The notes beneath the pieces are model-generated. The model searched no databases. It saw nothing but the letters and a program-made list of their open reading frames with translations, and was not told the origin of the DNA. Shown here in pieces: positions 1-7,714 of a DNA stretch of 64,000 nucleotides; the first letter of the stretch is position 1, and every line of letters starts with the position of its first letter. The position numbers and the translations under genes are program-made. The stretch comes from BOG-932 sp965276835 (GTDB lineage Bacteria > Pseudomonadota > Alphaproteobacteria > BOG-932 > Roseiterribacteraceae): NCBI GenBank assembly GCA_965276835.1, contig OZ255631.1:124001-188000 (forward strand), given 5' to 3'.

Positions 1-51
1 CGCTCCGGCATTGACGCTCAAGCGTAAACCCACGTACACCGACGCATCGCG

Positions 52-90
52 TTGACACTGTTATACTCGATGTCTATACACCACGTATAG
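52..90 (+). promoter_or_regulatory. sigma70 promoter and palindromic operator of the cysD operon
   Basis: TTGACA at 52-57 and TATACA at 75-80 are separated by exactly 17 bases, a near-consensus sigma70 promoter upstream of cysD. A perfect inverted repeat, CTATAC-N5-GTATAG (74-90), overlaps the -10 box and the expected transcription start, so a bound protein would block RNA polymerase. The regulator is unknown; repression by a sulfur-responsive factor is inference from the operon content. Confidence 0.65.
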
Positions 91-154
91 TCATAACTTG
101 CACCTGAACCCGGACCATCGTGTTTCGCGCGGACGGGACGAAAAGGAAGGTAGA

Positions 155-1054
155 ATGTCGGGTCTCACCCACCTCCAGCGCCTGGAGGCAGAAAGCATTC
201 ACATCATGCGGGAAGTGGCGGCCGAGGCCGAGAATCCTGTGATGATGTATTCGATCGGCAAGGACAGCTCGGTCATGCTGCGGCTGGCGATGAAGGCCTT
301 TGCGCCTGGCAAGCCGCCATTCCCGATGTTGCACATCAACACGGGCTGGAAGTTCAAGAACATGATCGAGTTCCGCGACCAGCAGATGGCCGAACTCGGG
401 CTGAACCTGATTTCCTACACCAACCTGGAAGCCCAGGCGCAGGGGATCAACCCGTTCGACCACGGCTCGGCCTATACCGACATCATGAAGACCCAGGCGC
501 TGAAACAGGCGCTGGACAAATACGGCTTCGACGCGGCCTTCGGCGGCGCCCGGCGCGACGAGGAAAAGTCTCGCGCCAAGGAACGTATCTTTTCTTTTCG
601 TTCGGCCAACCATGTGTGGGACCCGAAGCGGCAGCGCCCTGAACTGTGGCGCCTCTATAACGCGCGGAAGAACAAGGGCGAGAGCATTCGCGTGTTCCCG
701 ATCTCCAACTGGACCGAGCTGGATATCTGGCAGTACATCTATCTGGAAAACATTCCGATCGTGCCGCTCTATTTCGCCGCGCCCCGGCCGGTGGTCGAGC
801 GCGATGGCAACCTGATCATGGTCGATGATGAGCGCATGCGTTTGAACCCGGGCGAAAAGCCGGAGATCAAGAATGTGCGTTTCCGCACGCTGGGTTGCTA
901 CCCGCTGTCGGGTGCGGTCGAGAGCGATGCCGCGACGTTGCAGGACGTCATTCAGGAAATGCTGCTGACCACGACGTCGGAGCGCCAGGGTCGAGCGATC
1001 GACCATGACAGCTCCGCGTCAATGGAGAAGAAGAAGCGCGAGGGGTATTTCTAA
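155..1054 (+). CDS. cysD: sulfate adenylyltransferase subunit 2
   Basis: CysD, the catalytic small subunit of ATP sulfurylase, makes adenosine 5'-phosphosulfate (APS) from sulfate and ATP in the cytoplasm. The 299-residue protein has the PP-loop SIGKDSS at about residues 33-39, the FGGARRDEEKSRAKER stretch and the usual GYF C-terminus. The ATG at 155 is preferred over an upstream in-frame start at 98 because AAGGAAGG lies just before it and family proteins begin near MSGLTHL. The stop overlaps the cysNC start by one base (TAATG), which implies translational coupling. It is the first gene of the operon and is served by the promoter at 52-80. Confidence 0.97.
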   Translation: MSGLTHLQRLEAESIHIMREVAAEAENPVMMYSIGKDSSVMLRLAMKAFAPGKPPFPMLHINTGWKFKNMIEFRDQQMAELGLNLISYTNLEAQAQGINPFDHGSAYTDIMKTQALKQALDKYGFDAAFGGARRDEEKSRAKERIFSFRSANHVWDPKRQRPELWRLYNARKNKGESIRVFPISNWTELDIWQYIYLENIPIVPLYFAAPRPVVERDGNLIMVDDERMRLNPGEKPEIKNVRFRTLGCYPLSGAVESDAATLQDVIQEMLLTTTSERQGRAIDHDSSASMEKKKREGYF

Positions 1055-2964
1055 TGGCGCACGTATCGGATCTGATCGAAACCGACATCGAACAGTACCT
1101 TCAGTCGCACCAATATAAGAGCTTGCTGCGTTTCATCACCTGCGGCTCGGTGGACGACGGCAAGTCTACGCTGATCGGGCGTCTGCTCTACGAATCGAAA
1201 ATGATCTTCGAGGACCAACTGGCGGCGCTGGAAGCCGACAGCAAGAAGATGGGCACCCAGGGCGAACAGATCGATTTCGCCCTGCTGGTCGACGGTCTGG
1301 CAGCGGAGCGCGAACAGGGCATCACCATCGACGTCGCCTATCGCTTTTTCTCGACCGACCGTCGCAAGTTCATCGTCGCCGATACCCCCGGCCACGAGCA
1401 ATACACCCGCAACATGATCACCGGCGCCTCCACGGCGGACCTTGCAGTCATCCTGATCGATGCCCGCAAGGGCGTTCTGGTGCAAAGCCGCCGGCATTCG
1501 TATCTGGTTTCGCTGATCGGCATCAAGCAAGTGGTGCTGGCCGTCAACAAGATGGACCTGGTCGATTACAGCCAGGAAAAATATGATGCCATCGTCGCGG
1601 ATTATATGGAGTTTGCGAAGCAGATCGGGCTGAAGAACATCACGCCGATCCCGATGTCCGCCTTCAAGGGCGACAACATCACCCATAACAGCGAAAATAT
1701 GCCCTGGTACACCGGGTTGCCGCTGATGCCGCACTTGGAAACCGTGCCGATCGCAACGGAAAATTTCGACGCGCCGTTTCGCATGCCGGTCCAATGGGTC
1801 AATCGCCCAAACCTGGATTTCCGCGGCTTCTCAGGTGTCATCACCGCCGGCACCGTGCGCAAGGGCGACAAGCTGAAAGCCCTGCCGTCGGGCAAGGAAT
1901 CGACCGTCGCCTCCATCGTTCTGGACGGCGAAATCGATGAGGCTGTCTCCGGCCAATCGGTTACCATCACCCTGGCCGACGAAATCGACGTCAGCCGCGG
2001 CGACATCCTGTCGGCCGCCGGCTCCCCCCCCGGCGTGTCGGACCAGTTCGAGGCCACCATCATATGGATGAACGAGACGGCCTTGCTGCCCGGCCGCCCG
2101 TATCTGCTGAAGATCGGTGCGCGGACCGTCAGCACCAATGTTTCGGCGATCAAGCACAAGATCAACGTCAACACGCTCGAAGAGCTGGCGGCGAAGTCGC
2201 TTGAACTCAACGAGATCGGCGTCTGCAATATCAGCTTGGAACAGCCGATCGCCTTCGATCCCTATGCGGAGAATAAGGATACCGGCGGCTTCATCCTGAT
2301 CGACCGGATGAGCAACGAGACGGTTGGCGCGGGCCTGATCCATTTCGCGCTGCGCCGTGCCCAGAACATCCACTGGCAGGCGGTCGACGTCCATAAGGAG
2401 GCGCGGGCATCGCAGAAGTCTCAGAAATCCTGCGTCCTGTGGTTTACTGGCCTGTCGGGCGCCGGGAAGTCGACGATCGCCAATCTGGTCGAGAAGAAGC
2501 TCTATGCCATCAACCGGCACACCTATCTGCTGGACGGCGACAATGTTCGCCATGGGCTGAACCGTGACCTGGGCTTCACCGATGTCGATCGCGTGGAGAA
2601 TATCCGCCGCGTCGGCGAGGTTGCCAAGCTGATGGTAGATGCCGGCCTGATCGTGCTGACCGCCTTTATCTCGCCGTTCCGCGCGGAACGGCAGATGGTC
2701 CGCAACCTGCTGGAAGGCGGTGAGTTCTTCGAAGTCTATGTCGAGACGCCGCTGGACATTGCCGAAAGCCGTGACGTGAAGGGCCTCTATAAGAAGGCGC
2801 GCCAGGGGCAGATCAAGAACTTCACCGGCATCGATTCGCCGTATGAAGCGCCCGAGACTCCGGACATCCGGGTCGACACAACCACGATGAGCGCCGAGGA
2901 AGCCGCCGACTATATCGTCAAGGTCCTGGAGGATCGCGGCATGCTGAAAGGGGGCTCTTTCTGA
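1054..2964 (+). CDS. cysNC: bifunctional sulfate adenylyltransferase subunit 1 / adenylylsulfate kinase
   Basis: This 636-residue fusion joins the CysN GTPase, which drives APS synthesis with CysD, to CysC APS kinase, which phosphorylates APS to PAPS. The N-terminal GTPase has the P-loop GSVDDGKST (about 31-39), DTPGHEQY (about 110-117) and NKMD. EF-Tu-like beta-barrel domains follow. The kinase domain starts near residue 455 with its own P-loop GLSGAGKST (about 467-475). CysNC fusions are common in alphaproteobacteria. The gene overlaps cysD and cysQ by one base each. PAPS made here feeds sulfate reduction and could also supply the sulfotransferase at 55386-56564; that second use is inference. 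Confidence 0.97.
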   Translation: MAHVSDLIETDIEQYLQSHQYKSLLRFITCGSVDDGKSTLIGRLLYESKMIFEDQLAALEADSKKMGTQGEQIDFALLVDGLAAEREQGITIDVAYRFFSTDRRKFIVADTPGHEQYTRNMITGASTADLAVILIDARKGVLVQSRRHSYLVSLIGIKQVVLAVNKMDLVDYSQEKYDAIVADYMEFAKQIGLKNITPIPMSAFKGDNITHNSENMPWYTGLPLMPHLETVPIATENFDAPFRMPVQWVNRPNLDFRGFSGVITAGTVRKGDKLKALPSGKESTVASIVLDGEIDEAVSGQSVTITLADEIDVSRGDILSAAGSPPGVSDQFEATIIWMNETALLPGRPYLLKIGARTVSTNVSAIKHKINVNTLEELAAKSLELNEIGVCNISLEQPIAFDPYAENKDTGGFILIDRMSNETVGAGLIHFALRRAQNIHWQAVDVHKEARASQKSQKSCVLWFTGLSGAGKSTIANLVEKKLYAINRHTYLLDGDNVRHGLNRDLGFTDVDRVENIRRVGEVAKLMVDAGLIVLTAFISPFRAERQMVRNLLEGGEFFEVYVETPLDIAESRDVKGLYKKARQGQIKNFTGIDSPYEAPETPDIRVDTTTMSAEEAADYIVKVLEDRGMLKGGSF

Positions 2965-3731
2965 TGCTGAACGACCTGCTGGCCAAGCTGCGGCCCGTCA
3001 TTGAAGAGGCAGGCCGTGAGGCGATGCGCTTCTATGATGTGCCAGAGGCGACGTGGAAAGAGGACGGCAGCCCCGTCACCGCGGCCGATACGGCGGCGGA
3101 GAAAGTGATCCTGCCGGTGCTGCGTGCACTGACGCCCGATATTCCGGTTATCTCTGAAGAAGAGGCGGCGGCCGGCATCAGCCCGGAAGTTCGGGGCGGC
3201 AAATTCTGGCTGGTCGATCCGTTGGACGGCACCAAAGAATTCATCAAGAAGAACGGCGAATTCACCGTCAATATCGCACTGATCGAGAACGGCGTGCCGA
3301 TCCTGGGGTTGGTTCATTCGCCGGTCACCGGCGACACCTACACCGCCGCCGGCCCGGGGACCGCGAAGCTTGCCCTTGGCGGCGGCGAAACCAAGTCTAT
3401 TGCCGTGCGGCAGCCGCCGGCTGAAGGGCTGACGGTCGTTGCCTCCCGCTCGCATGGCGGTGGGGCGGAGATGGACGAGTTTCTGGCCGGGTTGAAGGTC
3501 GCCGACCTGCGTTCCGCCGGCAGCTCGGTGAAACTCTGTCTGGTCGCGCGCGGTGAGGCGGATGTCTATCCGCGTCTCGGCACCACGATGGAATGGGATA
3601 TCGCCGCCGGTCACGCGGTTCTGTTGGGCGCGGGCGGACGTGTAGAGACAGTGGATGGTGCGCCTTTCCTTTACGGCAAGCCGGAATTCCGCAATCCTCA
3701 CTTTGTCGCCTATGGCGACTGGAGTCGCTGA
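2964..3731 (+). CDS. cysQ: 3'(2'),5'-bisphosphate nucleotidase
   Basis: CysQ hydrolyses 3'-phosphoadenosine 5'-phosphate (PAP), the by-product of PAPS use, to AMP and phosphate and prevents PAP toxicity. The 255-residue protein belongs to the inositol monophosphatase superfamily: metal-binding glutamates in SEEEAAA (about 64-66), the signature VDPLDGTKEF (about 84-93), GSSVKLC, and the C-terminal WDIAAGHAVL with its metal-ligand aspartate. The start ATG overlaps the cysNC stop (CTGATG), and the length is normal for CysQ. It completes a compact PAPS-synthesis and PAP-removal operon. Confidence 0.95.
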   Translation: MLNDLLAKLRPVIEEAGREAMRFYDVPEATWKEDGSPVTAADTAAEKVILPVLRALTPDIPVISEEEAAAGISPEVRGGKFWLVDPLDGTKEFIKKNGEFTVNIALIENGVPILGLVHSPVTGDTYTAAGPGTAKLALGGGETKSIAVRQPPAEGLTVVASRSHGGGAEMDEFLAGLKVADLRSAGSSVKLCLVARGEADVYPRLGTTMEWDIAAGHAVLLGAGGRVETVDGAPFLYGKPEFRNPHFVAYGDWSR

Positions 3732-3748
3732 CCGGCGCGAGGGAGGGT

Positions 3749-4231
3749 ATGGCGGTAAACGGGGCCAAGTCGGGCCGATACGAATTCGACGAAACAGACC
3801 GCAAGATCCTTGAGCTTTTGAAGGTCAACGGCCGTGCGACCAACCAGAAGATCGCGCGCGATCTGAAGGTTTCGGCCGCGACCGTGTCTGCACGCATCCG
3901 CCAGATGGAGGATGCGAAGGCGATGAAGGTGGTCGCGGCGACCGATTTTGCCGCCTTCGGTTACGACACGCTGATCGCGATCGGGGTCGAGGTGCAGGGC
4001 CGCCCGGCAGAAGAGGTGGCGCGCGAATTCGCGAAGCTGCCGCAGGTGCTGTCGATCAATCTGGTGACCGGAGCCAAGGATATCGAAATCCTGCTCGCCG
4101 CCCAGGAATTCTCGCAACTGGCGCAATTCCTTCTGAACGACGTGGCCGCCATTCGGGGCGTGCGTAATCTGTCGCCCGCCATCGCCGTGGATATCGTGAA
4201 GTTCGACTTCGACGTGGCCCCCCTGTCATGA
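3749..4231 (+). CDS. Lrp/AsnC family transcriptional regulator
   Basis: This 160-residue regulator has an N-terminal winged helix-turn-helix of the AsnC type (FDETDRKILELLKVNGRATNQ onward, then VSAATVSARIRQME) and a C-terminal RAM ligand-binding and oligomerisation domain. An upstream in-frame start at 3593 would overlap cysQ; ATG 3749 is chosen because GAGGGAGGG lies directly before it and the protein then begins like its family. It sits 17 bases after cysQ and 13 bases before a second Lrp-type gene. The effector is not predictable, and control of the cys operon is possible but unproven. Confidence 0.85.
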   Translation: MAVNGAKSGRYEFDETDRKILELLKVNGRATNQKIARDLKVSAATVSARIRQMEDAKAMKVVAATDFAAFGYDTLIAIGVEVQGRPAEEVAREFAKLPQVLSINLVTGAKDIEILLAAQEFSQLAQFLLNDVAAIRGVRNLSPAIAVDIVKFDFDVAPLS

Positions 4232-4244
4232 CGGCGAACCTGTC

Positions 4245-4754
4245 ATGACCGCGGTTGCCGGCGCGCGTTATCAGCTCGACAGCTTCGACCATCAAATCCT
4301 GGAGGTGCTGGCCCACGATGCGCGGCTGAGCAACCGTAAGATCGCGCAGACGCTGGGCGTCACGGAAGGCACGATCCGCGGCCGCCTGAAACGCCTGCAG
4401 GAGGAAAATTACCTCCGATTCACCGCCATCGTCGCTCCGTCTTATCTCGGCAGCCCTTTGTTGGTGTTCATCGGCGTAACGGTCGAACAGGCGCGGGTGA
4501 AAGAAGTTGCCCGCATCATCGCGGAGATGGACGGAATTCGCAGCGTGATCATCACGCTGGGCCGGTTCAACATCCATGTCGTCGGCATGTATGGCGCGCT
4601 GGAGGATGTTTTGAACGTCGCCAACAATGCCATCCTGGCACTGCCCGGCGTGCGCCATGTCGAGACATCGATCTCGGTCAAACAACTGAAATACGACAGC
4701 CGTCTCGCCAAAATCACCCGCCCCTTCATACCCGTCGAGGACGACGACGAATAG
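4245..4754 (+). CDS. Lrp/AsnC family transcriptional regulator, second copy
   Basis: The 169-residue protein has the same architecture as its upstream neighbour: an AsnC-type HTH (LDSFDHQILEVLAHDARLSN, then VTEGTIRGRLKRL) and an AsnC/RAM effector domain with the GRFNIHVVGM strand. It ends in an acidic tail (VEDDDE). Only 13 bases separate it from the first gene, so the two are almost certainly co-transcribed and might form hetero-oligomers. Sequence divergence between the two is clear, so this is not a recent duplication. Confidence 0.85.
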   Translation: MTAVAGARYQLDSFDHQILEVLAHDARLSNRKIAQTLGVTEGTIRGRLKRLQEENYLRFTAIVAPSYLGSPLLVFIGVTVEQARVKEVARIIAEMDGIRSVIITLGRFNIHVVGMYGALEDVLNVANNAILALPGVRHVETSISVKQLKYDSRLAKITRPFIPVEDDDE

Positions 4755-4808
4755 GCGCCGGCGGCGTGCTGAATCGGTCGGTAAGGCGGAATACGCTGCG
4801 CTGTGCGC

Positions 4809-5132
4809 CTACGATTGTTCTCGCACAGCCGCCGTAATATCCCGCTCGCCTACCGTCACATATTGCCGGGCACCGGACGCGGCATTGAACAGGACCTTCA
4901 CCATCTTGCCGGTTCCCGGATCGACAAAGCGTTCGCCGGTGTCGGTCCAGCCGGGACCCGGGCTGCCATCCTTCAGTGGTTTGTAGAGCACGCGTTCGAA
5001 CACGGTGCCGACGACGGTCAGGGCGCCGAGCGTGAAAAGCCAGAGCGCGGGGGCGGCTATGCCCGTCGCCGCCACGACGCAACTGGCCAAAATCAGCGCC
5101 CCGCCAAATCCCAAAACCAGCATGCGCAGCAT
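4809..5132 (-). CDS. small two-helix membrane protein, unknown function
   Basis: The 107-residue protein begins MLRMLVLGFGG and has two closely spaced hydrophobic segments (about residues 4-24 and 28-46), then a polar domain with GPGWTDTGERFVDPGTGKMVKVLF. It is probably an inner-membrane protein with a soluble C-terminal part. The ATG at 5132 follows the stop of the upstream YbjQ-family gene by one base; a longer start at 5168 would overlap that gene. No function is assignable; co-transcription with the YbjQ-type gene and a small lipoprotein suggests an envelope role. Confidence 0.6.
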   Translation of the reverse strand: MLRMLVLGFGGALILASCVVAATGIAAPALWLFTLGALTVVGTVFERVLYKPLKDGSPGPGWTDTGERFVDPGTGKMVKVLFNAASGARQYVTVGERDITAAVREQS

Positions 5133-5133
5133 G

Positions 5134-5457
5134 TCAGGCGATGGGCTCGACCACGACGGCTGTACCATAGGCGACGATCTCGCTCATGGTCTGGCCGATC
5201 TCCGCCGAATCGAAGCGCATCATAATGACCGCGTTCGCCCCCATCGCCGTCGCGTTGGTGACTAAACGGTCGATCGCATGCCGGCGCGCCTCTTCCAGCA
5301 GGCGGGTATATTCGTGGATCTCGCCGCCGACAATGGAGCGCAGGCCGGCCATGAAATTGCCGCCAATGCCCCGGCTACGCACGACGAGGCCAAAGACTTG
5401 GCCCAGCGTCGCTACCGTGCGGTGGCCGGCGATGTTTTCCGTAGTGACGATCAGCAT
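5134..5457 (-). CDS. YbjQ family (UPF0145) putative heavy-metal-binding protein
   Basis: The 107-residue protein matches the YbjQ/UPF0145 family along its length: MLIVTTENIAGHR at the start, the GGNFMAGLRSIVGGEI segment, EEARRHAIDRLVTNATAMGANAVIMMRFDSAEI and a C-terminal AYGTAVVVEP strand. Members are small pentameric proteins annotated as putative heavy-metal binders; the function is poorly established. AGGGAGGGAACG precedes the ATG. It lies in an apparent three-gene operon with a small lipoprotein upstream and a membrane protein downstream. Confidence 0.85.
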   Translation of the reverse strand: MLIVTTENIAGHRTVATLGQVFGLVVRSRGIGGNFMAGLRSIVGGEIHEYTRLLEEARRHAIDRLVTNATAMGANAVIMMRFDSAEIGQTMSEIVAYGTAVVVEPIA

Positions 5458-5498
5458 CGTTCCCTCCCTTGCCCGATGTGGCGACGGTTGTCCGGAGA

Positions 5499-5615
5499 TT
5501 ACCGTTTACCCATGCGCCCGTCATCTTGGCTCGCCTGGGCCTCGGTGATCTCAGTTCCGTAGGGTGTACAGCCGGCCAAAAAAATTACGGCGATCCAAAT
5601 AGCGATACGTCGCAC
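5499..5615 (-). CDS. tiny lipoprotein, 38 residues
   Basis: A short reading frame starting at GTG 5615 reads MRRIAIWIAVIFLAGC and then CTPYGTEITEAQA, ending GRMGKR. It has a charged N-terminus, a hydrophobic core and a clean LAGC lipobox, so it would be a lipoprotein of only about 23 mature residues. GGAGAAG lies 7 bases before the GTG. It is the first of three minus-strand genes, 41 bases before the YbjQ-family gene. Function is unknown; short length is the main reason for caution. Confidence 0.55.
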   Translation of the reverse strand: MRRIAIWIAVIFLAGCTPYGTEITEAQASQDDGRMGKR

Positions 5616-5844
5616 AGACGTGCTTCTCCGGTTCTTCCTGCGTGTTGCCGTCTCCAGTCGGCGGTGCGCGGTGCCGGGTACGCATAGATGCCTTAACGCG
5701 TTCGTAACGGAAAGGGTTTATAGCGCTGCCGGCTGAAGCACTTCCTGGGGTGAAACCTCAACCCGTCCAAACGCGTTTCCCTTTGTACGGAAGCGAAACG
5801 GTCGCCGGCTTGCCGAAGGCGAGGCGGCCTTTGAGGAGGTTATC

Positions 5845-6132
5845 ATGCGTATCGCAAACTGGGCTGTCGCAACGCTCGCCATCCTGAGCGCCGCCCCGGC
5901 TTTTGCGCAGACCACAGCCAATGTTCACGGCGGCGCCAAGGCCAGGGTTCAGCCCGTCGTGCCCAACACGGCCGTGGTTCAGCAGAATATGTACCAGCAG
6001 AACCAGCAGGCCCAGCAAGGCGCTTTGCAGGATACCACGCAGTCGCAACAGCGGGTGCAGGCGCTGAGCCAGCGCAATCAGCAGATGCTGCAGGGGCATT
6101 CATCCACCGGCGCGAGTGTCACGCCGCATTAG
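5845..6132 (+). CDS. small secreted glutamine-rich protein
   Basis: The 95-residue protein has a clear signal peptide, MRIANWAVATLAILSAAPAFA, with an AFA-Q cleavage site. The mature part is unusually rich in glutamine and asparagine (QQNMYQQNQQAQQG, TTQSQQRVQALSQRNQQM) and has no cysteines or recognisable domain. TTGAGGAGG precedes the ATG. It is probably periplasmic or extracellular and intrinsically disordered. No family is recognised. Confidence 0.7.
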   Translation: MRIANWAVATLAILSAAPAFAQTTANVHGGAKARVQPVVPNTAVVQQNMYQQNQQAQQGALQDTTQSQQRVQALSQRNQQMLQGHSSTGASVTPH

Positions 6133-6138
6133 GCGGGG

Positions 6139-6610
6139 TTAGTGTCCGGATTTTGTCAGGCGCAGCAGCGTTCCGTTGTGATCCTCGGTGATCAGGATGC
6201 TGCCGTCGCTGTCCTGATAAATGCCGACCGGGGCGCCTTGTGGACGATCACCCCTTCACGGCGTCCCAGCCTGACACCAAATTCTGCAAATCCCCGCTCG
6301 GCCGCCCATGGGCGTCGATCGCCAGGGAGACGATCCGGTTACCGCTTGCGCGGTAGCCGTGCAGGCCTAATATCAGCTTGCCGCCGAGGCCGGCCATGGC
6401 CGTTCCGCGATAGAGCAACATGCCCAGCGACGCGGCACGTGGCGGCAACAGCAAGCTAGCCGCTGTCTTCGCCGCGCAATCGAAATGCGGATATTCCGGT
6501 CGGGCAGGTTCTTGTCATAGCAATAGGGCCAACCGTAGTCCGCACCTTCGACGACCCGGTCGAAAGTGTCGTGCGGCAGATATTCGTCCGCAGGCCACGC
6601 AGCGGTTGCA
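6139..6610 (-). pseudogene. remnant of a PQQ-dependent sugar (sorbosone-type) dehydrogenase
   Basis: Minus-strand translation gives the C-terminal part of a soluble PQQ beta-propeller dehydrogenase, but in pieces. They are EYLPHDTFDRVVEGADYGWP and CYDKNLPDRNIRIS, then in another frame AAKTAASLLLPPRAASLGM, GTAMAGLGGKLILGLHGYR and LQNLVSGWDAVKG, then back in frame RPQGAPVGIYQDSDGSIL and ITEDHNGTLLRLTKSGH, with a stop at 6139-6141. One shift lies near 6466; the second is at the C4 run at 6250-6253. No N-terminal propeller blades are found, so the gene is both truncated and frameshifted. The family call rests on the DYGWPYCY and QGAPVGIY motifs. Confidence 0.7.
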
Positions 6611-6712
6611 GACTCTCGATCGGCGCGACAAGCAGAAAATGCAGAAACAGGAAGACGCGGCGACCCACGGCGCCATTCCTGGCAACAGCTTAAATCAACA
6701 TTAGCATCAGCA

Positions 6713-7546
6713 TTACGGCCAGACGATCCCGCGTTCCTTGAAGAATTTTGGCGTGCTGACCAGTTTGCCGGCATACTCGCGGCCTTCCGGTTGAGTGACC
6801 AGCCAAGCGACGACGTCGCCGGTGACTTTGGGTTCGGTCGGTTCGGCGCCGATCGTGTCGACGATGCTAGGGCCAAACATGGCGATAGTCGCTTCTGTAA
6901 CGGTGAAGCCGGGCTCGACATTCAGTGCGAAAATCCCATCCTTCGCGTGCTCGACATTCAGGAATTCGCTGATCCGGTGAAAGCCGCTTTTTGGCCCGCC
7001 ATAGACGAAACCCCAGCCGCCCTCACGCGCTGGGGTAGGCGAGGGCGTGATGCCGGCGACTGAGCTGAGGCCCACAACCGTGCCAGCTCCTTGGCGCAAC
7101 ATGATCGGCAGGACCAAACGGGTGATGTAGGCCTGATTCACCAAATTGGCGATCGCAGCGGTTTCGAACTGCTCGATGGTGAACTGGTCGAACGGAAACA
7201 TCAGCCCGCGGCCGCCATGGAGCGCGTTATTGACCAGCACGTCGATTCGGCCCCAACGTTCCATTACCTGGGCCACGACGTCGTCCATCGTCGAGCGGTC
7301 CAGCAGGTCCATCCGCAGCCCCAGCGCCTCGCGACCCAGCGCCTGAACCTCGGCGACAGTCTGTCCCAGGCTGCCCGGTACGGCGACTTGGCGCTCCTCA
7401 CCGACGAAGGGGATGTTCACCGTGCCTTCGCCCTCCCTCACGGTACGGCCGGTAGCGACGATATCGTAACCCTGCCCTGCCAGGCTCAGCGCACAGGCCT
7501 TGCCGATGCCGCGCGTCGCGCCGGTGATCAAAGCGACTTTCCGCAT
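6713..7546 (-). CDS. short-chain dehydrogenase/reductase
   Basis: A 277-residue SDR with the NAD(P)-binding TGATRGIG (about 8-15), the NNA motif (LVNNALHGG), catalytic serine in GLSSVAG and a YGGPK catalytic pair in place of the usual YxxxK context (Y and K are in the correct spacing). An insertion between beta2 and the next strand (VNIPFVGEERQVAVPGSLGQ) is longer than in classical SDRs. Substrate unknown. It is transcribed divergently from the GH15 gene at 7715; the 168-bp gap should hold both promoters. Confidence 0.85.
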   Translation of the reverse strand: MRKVALITGATRGIGKACALSLAGQGYDIVATGRTVREGEGTVNIPFVGEERQVAVPGSLGQTVAEVQALGREALGLRMDLLDRSTMDDVVAQVMERWGRIDVLVNNALHGGRGLMFPFDQFTIEQFETAAIANLVNQAYITRLVLPIMLRQGAGTVVGLSSVAGITPSPTPAREGGWGFVYGGPKSGFHRISEFLNVEHAKDGIFALNVEPGFTVTEATIAMFGPSIVDTIGAEPTEPKVTGDVVAWLVTQPEGREYAGKLVSTPKFFKERGIVWP

Positions 7547-7714
7547 GAATTTCCCCTGGGGTTGTATCGCGCTCGGCTATTTGCCGTGCGGATTCAGCAC
7601 CATGCTTCTGGCCGGTCAAGGCTGAATGCCGGCAGCGCGGGGAACATCCTTCTTGCTTCGCGCATTTGGTCAGGGCGGCTCAACTACAGAGCCGGTCGGT
7701 GGGATCTGAAGCGC

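Noticed and set aside
74..1006. Long minus-strand open frame opposite cysD, and similar antisense frames elsewhere such as 46153-48465
   Set aside because: They lie opposite strongly recognisable genes, contain low-complexity Arg/His/Gln-rich translations typical of reverse-strand GC-rich DNA, and have no family motif.
7091..7714. N-terminal extension of the GH15 gene
   Set aside because: It overlaps the convincing SDR on the other strand, and homologous GH15 proteins start near MPGKIEDYAVIG.
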